A stretch of DNA of 64,000 nt from the NCBI GenBank assembly GCA_029891385.1, contig CM057234.1:17904350-17968349 (forward strand), read 5' to 3'. Origin of the DNA: Erythroxylum novogranatense. Lineage: Eukaryota; Streptophyta; Magnoliopsida; Malpighiales; Erythroxylaceae. The position numbers were made by a program, and so were the translations under genes. Positions 23,602-34,300 of the stretch are shown piece after piece; position 1 is the stretch's first letter, and every line of letters starts with the position of its first letter. The notes beneath the pieces were generated by a model that did not search any database, was not told the DNA's origin, and was given only the letters and a program-made list of their open reading frames with translations.

Positions 23602-25641
23602 TCACCAGGAGCTCTTCCTCTTGTCGAGATCTAGCTCCTCATCTGGAACGTCGCACGGTTCTCCCTCGACTTTCTTCGTCATCTCCTCCAAAGAAAGCCC
23701 AAAAGCTGCGGGAATAAGCCGCTCGGCATACTCTTCGAATGAAGGGCATGCCACCCCCTCAGGAGCATAGAGCTCGTGGCCCCTCTTCAGAACCGAGAGG
23801 GCTACCTCACAGGCAAGCTCCAAACTCTCCTCGTACAAGAACCGCCTCTTCCATCGCTTGATCGCCTCGATCTGCTGCTCCCGCATAGAGCGTCGCACCT
23901 CCCGCATAGAGCGTCGCACCTCCCGCAAGGTGTTCTCGGCTCTGTCTCTATCCACCACGGCGGAATGGCAGTCTTGGCGGCACTTCTTGTTGATCTCCCG
24001 CTCCGCCCTCACAGTCTTCCTCCACTCCTCATTCTCCTTCTCCCTCCTCTCTCTCTCCTTCTCCCTCTCCTCCTTTACTTCGGCCAGTCGAGCCGTCAAA
24101 GCTCCCATCTCCCCCTCCTGGGCCTTCTTCTCCTCTTCAAGGGACGCGTTTTTAGCCTGAAGGAGGTCTCTCCCCTCCTTCACCTCTGACAGCTCACCTT
24201 TCAAACCCTTCATCTGATCATGGAGATCCTAGACTTCCTGGTCCAGAGTCTCCAAACGCTGCAGCACGACAAAGGACATCGTCGCAGCCCGCATACCAAG
24301 ACGAACGAGCTGAGAACCCAACTCCAGGTTACCTTTCTTCTCCATGAATCGCTCGTCCGTCGGGGGAGTAACCCTCTCGGCAAGGTAGCGGGACACCTCG
24401 AGGTCCCCGATCGATACGTCCTTGCCCAACTTGATGGCAGGCTCCCACTGCCCAAGGCTCACGGCCTGCGCCTTCTCCTTGCCTTTCTTACGCTTACTCG
24501 CCCGGCTGGTGGCCGCAAGGGATGGAAGGTCACCCAGCGGAACCAACCTCTTCCTCTTAAGAGGAGGACCCGCGTCCTCCTCCTTCTCCTCTACTACTGG
24601 TACAATCGGCAATGGCTCGACGCCTTGATAGGAAGGTCCCCATGGGGAGCACCACGCACGCAATGAGAGACCAACCCCGCAGACAAAGCGGTGCCCTCAC
24701 CGGTCTCCGCCTCACTCCTCTTCTTCCGAGAGGCCTGCTTCCTTGATGTAGAAGCTTGGGCGGGCATCCTCACCATGGCTGCACAATGATAAATTGAGTT
24801 AGAGAACAAAACTAATGCACAAAAGTTCAACAATTAATACAATCACGAGGAGTCAACCGGACGGAGCGATTTCCTCCTTTAGCCCGCTAATACGAGGAGG
24901 GGGGTCGACGAGGAAAGAATCGACCGAGGCCCCCCTGGGGTATCCCTGAATGAGCCGAGCAAAATCGTATATGCCGAGCTCCTTGATACGACGGACCACC
25001 TCCCACTCCTCCCTGCAAAGGGACAAGGTCGACGAATCATTCCATTGCTCGGCCATAGGATACCTCCATGGTCGGCACTCAGAGGAAGATCCTGGGGGCT
25101 TCACAAAGAAATACTTGGTCCGCCAGGAAGAAATTTTCGAGGGTATCCTGGCCGGGCGATACCGAGCATCTCTATATTGCGAAGGGATTCCGGCCGGAGC
25201 TCGATCGTGGCTCATCCTCGAAATGGCGGGAATGCCGACAAGATGGCGGATAGTCAACCGATGGCACAATAATGCCAACCCGTTTATAAACCTCCAACTG
25301 TTCGGAGGAATTTGGCTCGGCAATAACCCGAATATGGCGCACACCTCGTCAATAATCGGGGCGTACGGGAGCCTCATGCCGCCCACTGAGAAAAAGCTCC
25401 CAGAGACGACGAAGTATCCACTGAAGTTGTTGTGGATCCGCTCATTCCTAAAGGCCAGTCGGGGCCCCCAAGACGTAGGAATATTATACTTAAGAGTCAA
25501 TTTGTTCAACTCCCCCACGGTCATCGACGATGCAGTCTTTGGCGGCAACTCCACAACTAAACCATCTTTTCTCTCTCTCATCGACATCTCCTCCGCACCT
25601 CCGACCATGCTCCCAGAACTACCCGTCGACATGTTCACCAA
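23602..25641 (-). pseudogene. Antisense gene of the Tat element (gypsy-type transposon protein, spliced)
   Basis: The minus-strand gene starts at 25641. Exon 1 (25641-24858) encodes 261 aa with ELNKLTLKYNIP, NNFSGYFVVSGSFF, LPYAPIIDEVCAIFGLLPSQIPPNSWRFINGL and a TKYFFVKPP block, resembling the family called 'putative gypsy type transposon' (PF04195, identifier from memory). A 79 nt intron (24857-24779) begins GTTGAC and ends GTGCAG, and its removal keeps the frame (Gly/Ala junction into MVRMPAQAS). The frame then changes between 24594 and 24663 and has one TAG at 24229-24231. The C-terminal part is a charged coiled coil (24213-23602), including a 21 nt direct duplication. Extra antisense ORFs of this kind are known in Tat elements. 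Their role is not established. Confidence 0.75.
23882..23923 (-). repeat. 21 bp perfect direct duplication in the antisense gene
   Basis: Two adjacent copies of a 21 bp unit add seven residues (REVRRSM repeated) to the coiled coil without shifting the frame. Confidence 0.9.
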
Positions 25642-25741
25642 GAAAAAGACTTTTGGAAAAGAAGAGGGAATGAAGAAAAAGGACGTACCTAATCAGGGGT
25701 TCGAAACAGAGAAATCGGACGGCGAAGTGAAAGGAAATTTA

Positions 25742-26377
25742 TAGGAACCGCGAACGACAAAGAACAAGCGAAGACAAAGTGTAAGCGGGAGAACGAAAGC
25801 AAAAGGTAAAAACTGCCACAACTCGTCGACTATGAGTATTTATAGAGGGTCGCAGAAGGAACACTGAAAGTGACCCAATCGGACTACGACACGTGGAGAA
25901 AATCCGAGCTATGCTCAGACACGCGGCATGATCTAAGCCACAAGAATTAGGGTTGTTCGAAATCCGGAAAGAAGCGGTAGTTGAAAGGACGTACGGGACA
26001 GCTGCACAACGGTTACAAAGACGATACGTTTCAGATTCTGAACAGTTGTCAGAGAGCACGCGCCGCCAAATAATAAATGTTTCAAGTCCAAGCGTCTGCC
26101 AATGATGGTTATTCGACCTACCATAAATAAGGTATCACGCGAAGAAGTGCCGAGACCGATCAATGGGGCCCTCAATAATCGACCCTAATACGAGCGATCG
26201 AGCACGACTAGTCGGCACCCGACCGATCGAAACTGCCCGAGCAATCCCATGACCGGGCTACAAGGCCAATACCTGACCGATCGACCACCTTACGAGCAGC
26301 CTTGCTTACGAGCTATGAGGAAACCGACGAGCGCCAACGTCTAACATACTCCTTGACGACTCTTTCGCGCCGGACTC
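25742..26377 (+). other. Non-coding 3' region of the Tat element
   Basis: Between the antisense gene start and the polypurine tract. It is rich in CGATCG-type words and has no supported reading frame. If the antisense gene is transcribed, its promoter should lie here. No clear TATA box was identified. Confidence 0.4.
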
Positions 26378-26391
26378 GAGGTAGGGGGTGA
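26378..26391 (+). other. Polypurine tract of the Tat element
   Basis: GAGGTAGGGGGTGA lies directly before the 3' LTR start TGGTTGGG. Confidence 0.75.
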
Positions 26392-26794
26392 TGGTTGGGT
26401 CGGCTATATTGGACCCGAGCCCAATCCCACAGGCTGATCGGTCGGTCTCACATCCACCAATTAATTCGGGCCTGACCCACACATCCATGGCCTAACAGTA
26501 GAAGAATGTCTCCCATGCAGATACGTAAAGACCTAAACCTAGTTGAAAAACCATATAAAAGGTATTATTCTCATAATAGAGGTACGCACAATCATAAACC
26601 TAGCTTTCTCTGTGTTTATCAACATCACCTTCACCAGAAAACTGACTTGAGCGTCGGAGGGGCTAATCGGGACACAACCCCCGTCAAGCCTTCTTTGTTT
26701 TGCAGGTATCTTCATACTGAATTCACCACAGAAGATAGTCAATCACATGGAGCACAACGGCAACGTTCCATCCTGCCAGAATCCGGCAGAACCA
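26392..26794 (+). mobile_element. 3' LTR of the Tat element (403 bp)
   Basis: Aligns end to end with the 5' LTR, with scattered substitutions (many C/T or G/A) and short indels. The TATA box is at 26554-26560. It is followed by the target duplicate ATCTT. Confidence 0.92.
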
Positions 26795-26896
26795 ATCTTC
26801 AATGGGAACCTCATCGGTATCTGACTCAAAATTGTCTATCAAGGTTGATAACACACATAGAGCATCCTCCTAACCTGATATCTTGTTCCCACTAAC
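26795..26896 (-). repeat. Right part of duplicated block A'
   Basis: Resumes the copia sequence after the Tat insertion. It matches 16009-16095 (GGGAACCTCATCGGTATCTGA..., CATCCTCCTAACCTGATATC) and stops matching after TTGTTCCCA. Confidence 0.8.
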
Positions 26897-27435
26897 CTCC
26901 CGTATGGTTGCTGTTTCCGTATATGGGGACAGCTAACAAAACAAAGAAATCCTGTCTACCAACTCCGTTTGGTTTCCATCTCCAACCTTTTGTCGTCTGT
27001 CTCTGATAGATAGAGACAAAATAATCATGTTGATCGTTTAAATGAAAGACATTGTTTCACTGTCTCTCGTCCCCGTATGCAAGAGGAGAATACGGTCGTC
27101 CTTACCCCTCACGTCGCTCTCTCCCACGGTGAGTCTTCTCTGTCGCACGGTTGTGGTCGGTGTAGTCTTCTCTGTCGCACAGTGAGTCTCTTCCCCAAGA
27201 CGTTGGCGAGTGGAAAAATCTCGGCGCCGCCGTTAGGTCAGCGTGTTGTGTTCGTTTGCGATTTGTTGTATTGAATCGACAATTTGCATGTTTTTGACCT
27301 AACGTCTTCTTCTTGTTGGGGGTTGGGTATTTTTGTTTCTTAGATCTCTTTACTGACAGCATTTGTGACGTTGATCGTGTTCTTTCTTCTCTATTTTTCT
27401 CATTTTGCTTCTTTTTTGGTTTCTTTTCTTAAGAC

Positions 27436-29208
27436 TAGGGAAAACAGAGGGAAAGTCTAAATTTGTTACGGTTGCATTAGCTTCTTCGAATGGAAGAGAG
27501 CCCAAATCAGTTGAGAGTAAGAGCGTGGAGAAACTTCTTGATGAGAAACGAAATGCTGAATTATCTACTAGGATTACTTCGGGTGAATTCACCGCGTAGC
27601 GTTCTGGGTATTGTTGATTCTGTTTTATCGTTATGTAATCGCTTTCTGATGATCAAGCAAATATGCTTCTTTGTTTTTAACTCAAATTTTCGCTTCTATG
27701 AACCAAAGAAACCTTTTGTTGGCATTTTTGTTTTGGTTTATGAATCCAACTATAGTGGAGTAATATATGGCGATTTTTAAAGAAATGGAAGGGAAGAATA
27801 TTGCACCATTTATCTCAATGTCTTTCACTTTGAAATTAGGAAATGGTAATTGTTCTGCTTTTCTTCACTTTAAACTGCAATCATTTATGCTTGTTTTGAA
27901 CTGAAACCAGGCCCCTCAAGAAGAGTAACGACATCATTTTGACTTCTAAAACTTCTTCTCCTCATATTTGATTAATTATTACCATAATAGGTGTTATTTT
28001 TTCCTATATCTTCATTATATTCCCTCATAATCTTACTCTGCAATAGTTGATTGACTACGTGCTTATCTTCTCATTTGATTTGGGAATCAGTCTTCTATCT
28101 TTGTTGAAGAATGGATTGTCAAAAGTTGGAATTGCAGATGATGTTCTGGAGTTCCTATTCAAATGGCTTGATTCTGGAAAGGATTATTTGAAAATTCCAG
28201 AGGCCAAAGGAGCAATTAGTGCTATTAGAAATGAGGCGTTCTTCATACCCCTGTACGAGCTTTACCTTACATATGGTGGCATTTTTAGGTTGACTTTTGG
28301 ACCAAAGGTTTGTTTTCTTGTGTCAACATTCTTTTGTAAGAGCCACTCTTCTCAATACTTAGATGTGAAAGTTATGCAGTTTTATTTGATAATTATTGCT
28401 TGCAGTCATTTCTAATTGTCTCTGATCCTTCAATTGCCAAACGTATACTAAAAGATAATTCAAAGGCTTATTCAAAGGTAATACTATTATTCTTTTCACA
28501 TTGTTTTTTGGTATTTGATGTCAATAGGAGCTTTCCTGATTTCCAATTCATTTGTAGGGCATATTGGCAGAAATACTATATTTTGTCATGGGAAAAGGAC
28601 TTATCCTAGTTGATGTGGAAGTATGGCGTGTTCGACTACGTGCTATAGTTCCAGCATTGCATCAAAAAGTATCATCATGTACTTATAACTTAATTTGTTG
28701 CTTCTATCATTCTATATTATAGTGACTGGAAAAAGTTGATGACTCTTTAATTAGCTCACTAGTTGATAACTTTTGTAGCCATATGAAAACATCGAAGAAG
28801 AGTGTTTAGTTTCCACATTTTGAATTCCTATATATAAGAAACAGAAATAGAAAAAAATAAAAAGATTACTTTTAATGGTATATAGATTGCCAAATTTGTG
28901 GCAATTATAAATATGAATCACCATTCATCACATATGACTGCTTCACATATGTCTAATTGTTTTAATTTGCATTATCTTTTTTTCAATCATTTTATTTATT
29001 TGTTTTCTTTTTGCAGTATGTAGAAGCCATGATTAGTTTATTTGGACAAGCAACAGAGAGACTTTGTAATAAGTTAGATGTAGCTGCATCTGATGGAGAA
29101 GATGTTGAGATGGAGTCACTTTTCTCTCACTTGACATTGGATATTATTGGCAAGGCAGTTTTCAATTATGAATTTGATTCATTGTCAAATGATACTGGGA
29201 TAGTTGAT
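27436..29208 (+). pseudogene. Cytochrome P450 CYP97B fragment, 5' part with introns
   Basis: Pieces of a CYP97B (carotenoid ring hydroxylase family, plastid) occur in order. An N-terminal stretch ends EKLLDEKRNAELSTRITSGEFTA and a stop (to 27599). Next come exons at about 28084-28307 (PEAKGAISAIRNEAFFIPLYELYLTYGGIFRLTFGPK in shorter blocks), 28406-28477 (SFLIVSDPSIAKRIL), 28558-28668 (GILAEILYFVMGKGLI, RAIVPALHQK) and 29017 to about 29208 (MISLFGQATERLC, LDIIGKAVFNYEFDSL). GT-AG boundaries are kept. Everything after the FNYEFDSL region is absent, including the I-helix and the haem-binding Cys, so no working enzyme can be made. Retained introns show capture at the DNA level. Confidence 0.85.
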
Positions 29209-29404
29209 GTCTATTTCTTCTTCATAGTTTAATATTTCCTTTTCTAAATTTCTAATCAAAATTATATTGATCTACACTGGAATCGTTAATATCTTTTCAC
29301 CTTATTGATCTATACTGCTCTAAGGCATTAATGTATGTTGAACCAAATATGTCAACCCAAATATTAATGCTTAGATGTTTGTTTAGAATGTATGTTGAAC
29401 CTAT

Positions 29405-29447
29405 TATTATTATTATTATTTATTAATTCAAATTAATTTTGTTGTTC

Positions 29448-29511
<64 letters not shown>
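29405..29511 (+). repeat. (ATT)n microsatellite, left half
   Basis: A run of ATT/TTA units that continues after the solo LTR at 32246. The five bases ATTAT flank the LTR on both sides. Confidence 0.95.
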
Positions 29512-29512
<1 letters not shown>

Positions 29513-29905
29513 GTAGCGCCCCCTCACCGTAGGGTACACACCGGGACGCCCGTGGGTCGTTCCGACGCATATCTCACAGTAAGGAAGTGCTACGATCGCT
29601 AACGATCACTAAACACTCGCATGGCATCAATAAAATAAACCACAACATTTCTTTCATTTCGCAATATCAATCCAAAATATAGACCAGACTATCAGTCCCC
29701 TACAACTATATACAACAATCCAAAAAGAGAAACTGATAAAAACGTCTATACTAGGTTATCCCAAAAATATAGTCCCAAAAGAAGTCACCCCAATGACCGA
29801 CCTGCGATCCATCATCGCTCTTGATCACTTAACGACACCGCGTAAACGTCGACACGGAGTTAGAGTCCCTCGACGCCGTCTGAAAAATATATTGCAATGT
29901 TGGGT

Positions 29906-29944
29906 GAGTTTGCGAACTCAACGAGAAACCATCATCGATGGTTT
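29906..29944 (-). repeat. Conserved twin hairpin of the large LTR (copy 3)
   Basis: TGAGTT-TGCG-AACTCA then AACCATC-ATC-GATGGTT, as in the other two LTRs, although flanking sequence has diverged. Confidence 0.7.
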
Positions 29945-30183
29945 ACCCAACTCATGCATATACATCTAATATATATCTCATAGATATATTTTAACACAAT
30001 TTATAACACTATAAACACTTTACACAATTTACACAGTTACACTATCACATATCAATTCACACTATGCACACATCACACGTATTCACAATTTCGCTACTCT
30101 GACAAATGCATAATGTATGCAATTTCTCATTTTATGATGTTGTTGTGACTGAGCGACAATATTCACATTTTGGCAAGTAGGAG

Positions 30184-30298
30184 AGCCCTCAGGGTATGCA
30201 CTACTGCCCACTCACTTTAGGAATTGGAGAGCTCTCTGGATATGCACTATTTCCTTTTTGGCCTTAGGCACATTTACTGATATCGAGCTTAAAGCTCT
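30184..30298 (-). repeat. Short inverted-repeat array in solo LTR (diverged copy 3)
   Basis: Inverted repeats CCCT-C-AGGG (about 30186), GAGAGCTCTC (about 30228), GCC-TTA-GGC (about 30260) and GAGCTT-A-AAGCTC (30285-30297) sit where the other LTRs have their phased array. Spacing is less regular here. Confidence 0.5.
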
Positions 30299-31089
30299 TA
30301 TCACTAAGCTCCAGCCACAACTGATTAATTACCACTTATGTTCATGCTTAGCATGCACCAACACTTGCACAGTCTCTAACACATTTATCTCACTTCACTC
30401 GCTAATCACAATCAAAACACTTACTCACAAATTTATACGCTGATTCTCATTCACTTCACATTTATATCACTCACTTTGACACTTAATTCACACACATTCA
30501 CAAAGACATTTAATCACATAAAACCGAGGAACCAACTAGGTTACTCACCTGTAACTTCCGAACTATTGCCTGGAAGTACCAGCAATGTCCGTGGTCTGTC
30601 GATCCAACGGCGCCTCTATAACAATTCAAATGAATTATCATCACCACTTGCTCAATTAATTCAATTCACTGATGCACATGTCTTAATTCAAACTATATGA
30701 TGCATGATCATGATTTCCCAGCACTAAGACCCAAATCACTATCTCTCGCTTCACAATCACAATTCACTATTCACTAGATCAATAGCATTCCCTTAAATTC
30801 AACTTCACTCACTCAAACTCTAATCATATTCCGCTAGTTACAACATAACTCTTTGGTCACATTAGAAACTATAATGGACTCTCTTTCGATAATTGCAATC
30901 CCGTAAATTAAAATTCAAACTCTCAATCTTTATCACAATTATAGACCTCTTTCTCTAGTTCATAACGAATCAAGTATCACCTTAATTGGAATACCACAGA
31001 CCAAGATATCATCACAATACTGAAACATGTTCAGTAAAACATCTAGTTCATGTTATCCTCAAAACACTGATCTATGCATCGCTTTCCTT

Positions 31090-31312
31090 CCGTCGATTTT
31101 TGCTTCACTGGTTTTTGCTTGATTGATTTTCCTTGGTGATTTTCGCTTCACTGATTTTCCTTCACTGATTTTCCTTCACTGATTTTCGCTTCAATTGATT
31201 TTCCTTCATTGATTTTCGCTTCATTGATTTTCCTTGGTGATTTTCGCTTCGGTGATTTTCGCTTCATTGATTTTCCTTCAAATTGATTTTCGATTCATTG
31301 ATTTTTCTGTCG
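31090..31312 (-). repeat. Short tandem repeat (GATTTTCSCTTCAYT)n in the solo LTR
   Basis: About 14 variants of a 14-17 bp unit, GATTTTCGCTTCATT / GATTTTCCTTCACT, follow each other. The other two LTRs do not show it, so it arose in this copy or its subfamily. Confidence 0.85.
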
Positions 31313-32245
31313 TAACATGTCCACTTATATAGATCATATCACCGAACACCAAAAGTTTTCTCAACAACTTATTTAACACTATAATGTAATTTATTTCTCC
31401 CAACTACCTGTGATTTATGAACAAACATATGAAATACATTTTCCATGAAGATGACGAAATCTCAACTTTATTTCACAAATCCCTAACAGCAAGGGATTTC
31501 TAACACTTTACCGTTGAAAACTCAAACAAATCTTCAAGCCCTAAACTCTACACGAAAAGATCACTTATGGTTTCTCCTTGAGAGTCGAAAACACCAATGG
31601 CGAGAAAGGTTGGTGAAAGAAAGGAAGAACACCAAAGTCCTTAGAAGATATTTTGGGTGGAAAGCTCTATGTCTCAGAGAGAAAAGTTTTAGAAAGAAAG
31701 GAATAAAGAAGGCTTGGACAAGACTTAACCCATCACCCTCAAGGAATAGTGACCACCTACTCCTAGCTAGAGTACAAAGTCCAAGTACACATGTCACTTT
31801 CTTAATAAATAAACTCTAACTTAGTTACTTTTGAACTAACTCCATTTAGTTCTCCCCTTTCCAATATAACCAAACTATCTCCAAAACTTCATTTAATTTA
31901 TTTCTTGCTCCCAACTATAAATATATCTTTCAATACACCATAACTGTACCAACATATACAAATAAAATAATTCCACCAAAATTCAAAATCGCAAGATTTC
32001 ACTAACCCAATTATTTCAACATTTTTAATAATCACAATTCACAAAATCATCTCAATTTCACTTTTCCAAACACAATCACTATCAAATGCCGGAACAATCA
32101 TGAATGCATGTCACTATGTATATGCATGTGCAAAATGATCTATCTCTCTAAAATCAGAGGCCACAAAACACTCGATCACAAATTAAGCACTAACAACTCT
32201 ACACTCATAACACGATGCTCATCGCATCGATAACGGGATGCTACA

Positions 32246-32270
32246 ATTATTATTATTATTATTATTATTA

Positions 32271-32325
<55 letters not shown>

Positions 32326-32358
32326 ATCTTAATTTGAAATTATTATTATTATTATTTG
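32246..32358 (+). repeat. (ATT)n microsatellite, right half
   Basis: Continues the run interrupted by the solo LTR, with one ATC variant and a short non-repeat break before the last ATT units. Confidence 0.95.
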
Positions 32359-32621
32359 TTCACTTTTTAACTAAAGCTTCTCATATAGAATAAACTTATT
32401 AATTCATAACACATTGTTAATCATCTTAAGTATCATGGGCATTTTTGTCATTGACATCATTTTTTCGTTCTGTCCACTGCAACCAAACACTATCAGTATA
32501 GAAACAGATATGCTTTTTTACGCTCATCTACTACAACCAAACATTCTATCGTCTCCGGTTTACGTTCGCTCGTTTCGTCTAGTTTCGTCTTTAGCTATCA
32601 AGACAAAGAACCATACTGGAC

Positions 32622-33015
32622 AAGAAAGGAGGTGTCAGGAATCTCAATTGGCACTTCTGAGGAAGACCCAACAAGTGTTATTGATCTCTCATGCGTTGGA
32701 TGAAGTTAGAGTCAACTAGAACACCAAATGGGACCTGCGGTGGAGGGAGTGGCTCCCGATGGTGGCTTCTCCACTACAGAGGATGAAGCTTGATGCCTTA
32801 TCTTTCCCATTTGAAGTTAAGAAATGAAAAACCCAAGCAAAAGGAAGAAGAATCCCATCAGTGTAGAGAAAGAGAGACCCAAGAGAGAGAAACCCAAAAT
32901 GATGAAGGAGAGGTAAGATTTCATGAAGAGGGAAGACTATAGAGCCCAAATACAAACCAAACTATAAAAAAAAGGGAAGAAAGGTAATTTTTGGTTGGCG
33001 AGACAACTTAGGGAT
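32622..33015 (-). repeat. Duplicated block B' of the copia element
   Basis: Near-identical to 16106-16500 (AGGAGGTGTCAGGAAT..., ACCAAATGGGACCTGCGGTGG, GACAACTTAGGGATTTTT). It lies between the copia RNase H and the gene-capturing insertion. Confidence 0.88.
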
Positions 33016-33060
33016 TTTTAATCCCTTTTCAAATTTCCTTTTTTTAATAATAAAAATACA

Positions 33061-34300
33061 TCAAAAATTTAAAGCACATAGTCCCAAAGCCCCTTGTAGA
33101 AATTCAAACCTGACTGAGTTAAGAGGTTTTGTAAATGTGACCATCAATTGTTTTTCAATAGATATATATGAAAGAGTAGCTATTTGGTTCTCCACGAGCT
33201 CTTGGATAAAGTGATACTTCAAGTCAATATGTTTTGTTCTCAAATGTTGAACTGGATTCTTTGATATGCCTATCGCACTCTTGTTATCACAGAGGATTGT
33301 CAACACATCTTGATCAATTCCATAATCTTCTAACATATATTTCATCTAAAGAGGTTGCAACCAATAACTACCTGTAGCAATATATTCCATTTATGAGGTT
33401 GACAATGAAATAGAATTTTGCTTTTTACTATACGACAAGATCATATTGTTACCCAAGAAGAAACAACCCCCTGGAGTATTTTTCTTATCTTCTAAATTCC
33501 CAGACTAATCTGCATCACTGTACTCTGCTAGATAAGACATAGAATCACATGTATACCAAATCTCAAATTCAGAAGTACTGCTGACATATCTGATAATCAT
33601 CTTTACCTTTGTTAAGTGTGTCTCTTTCAGGTTGGCTTGATAGCGAGCACATAATCTAATGCTATAACAAATGTCCTATCTCTTTCCTATTAAATACAAT
33701 AGACTACCAATAATGCTTCTATATAAACTGACATCAATGATTTTGTCATTTTCATATTTGTTTAACTTTGTAGATATACCCATAGGAGTTCTAGCATATC
33801 GATTGTTCTCAAGTCTAAAGTTCTTCACTACATTCTTTGCATATTTAGTTTGCGATACAAAGATACCATCCTTCACTTATTTAATTTGTCAATCTAAAAA
33901 GAAGTTCAATTCACCTACCATACTCTTCTCGAATTAATGTGTCATTAAATCCATAAATTCGTCTACCATTTTAGGATGAGTGGAACCAAACACAATATCG
34001 TCAACATAAATCTGTGAACTCGTCAAATTAGATCTGAATTTTTTAAGAAATAGATTCTACCTCTTTCATAGCCTTCCTTAAGTAAGTATTGAGTGAGCTT
34101 TTCATACCAAGCCTTTAATGTTTGTTTGAGACCGTAAAGAGTCTTCTTTAGCTTAAAAACTTGATCAACATGGATTGAATCAATGAACACCCATTTTGTT
34201 TCGATCAAATTCACGTCAGATGGTCTTGGCACCAATTCCCAGACATCATTGTGAGCAAATTGAGTCAATTCTTCTTACATAGCTATTGTTCAAAACTTAT
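33061..34300 (-). pseudogene. Copia reverse transcriptase and RNase H (decayed)
   Basis: On the minus strand the RT begins with NDVWELVPRP and ETKWVF (about 34160-34260) and continues through LKKTLYGLKQTLKAWYE. The catalytic IYVDDIVFGS lies at about 33992-34021. Next come VGELNFFL, KDGIFVSQTKYAKN and LYRSIIGSLLYL (33676-33876). RNase H ends it with LCDNKSAIGISKNPVQHL and RTKHIDLKYHFIQELVE (33061-33345). These blocks are typical of SIRE-type copia. Stops and frame changes separate them. Confidence 0.88.

Larger units (their letters stand above)
16654..26794 (+). mobile_element. Ty3/gypsy retrotransposon, Tat lineage, with antisense gene (10.1 kb)
   Basis: Two LTRs (16654-17050 and 26392-26794) flank a PBS-like site, gag, protease, RT, RNase H, a second RNase H-like region, integrase, a 78 bp minisatellite, an antisense gene and a polypurine tract. 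The five bases ATCTT flank both ends (16649-16653 and 26795-26799), and joining the flanks restores the sequence seen at 16009-16016. Integrase after RNase H places it in Ty3/gypsy. The extra RNase H after the first and the antisense ORF downstream of integrase are known from the Tat/Ogre group. Stops and frameshifts in pol make this copy non-autonomous. Confidence 0.92.
29512..32245 (-). mobile_element. Solo large LTR, gypsy-like (2.73 kb), inside a microsatellite
   Basis: In minus orientation it begins TGTAGCATCCCGTTATCG (32245) and ends GGGGCGCTACA (29512). It shares with the LTRs at 1516-5360 and 7243-10002 the twin hairpin (29906-29944), the GTTACTCACCTGTAACTTCCG block (30539 and 8422) and the TGCATG-rich distal block (about 32100-32130). 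ATT repeats lie on both sides and ATTAT is present at both junctions. With no internal region or second LTR, it is a solo LTR left by recombination. Confidence 0.88.
26897..32621 (+). mobile_element. Gene-capturing DNA element (Pack-TIR-like) carrying CYP97B exons
   Basis: This 5.7 kb segment interrupts duplicated block A'/B' of the copia element, as comparison with the intact junction near 16096-16108 shows. Its two ends have inverted similarity: GTATGGTT near 26907 against AACCATAC near 32612, and further in CTGTCTCTGATAG against a reverse-strand CTGTTTCTATACTGATAG and shared GTTTGGTT words. It carries exons and introns of a CYP97B gene but no transposase, so it fits a non-autonomous TIR element with a captured gene. 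Exact termini and target duplication could not be fixed, and a plain insertion of genomic DNA is the alternative. Confidence 0.5.

Noticed and set aside
23391..24666. Several plus-strand frames (108, 137, 100 and 148 codons)
   Set aside because: They mirror the antisense coiled-coil gene; their composition is low-complexity Leu/Ser-rich and no domain is seen.
24950..25744. Plus-strand frame of 264 codons
   Set aside because: It lies opposite the first exon of the antisense gene, which has recognisable family motifs; the plus frame has none.
32716..32955. Hydrophobic minus-strand frame in duplicated block B'
   Set aside because: Hydrophobicity follows from T-rich leader sequence, and the frame is not kept in the other copy (16106-16500).
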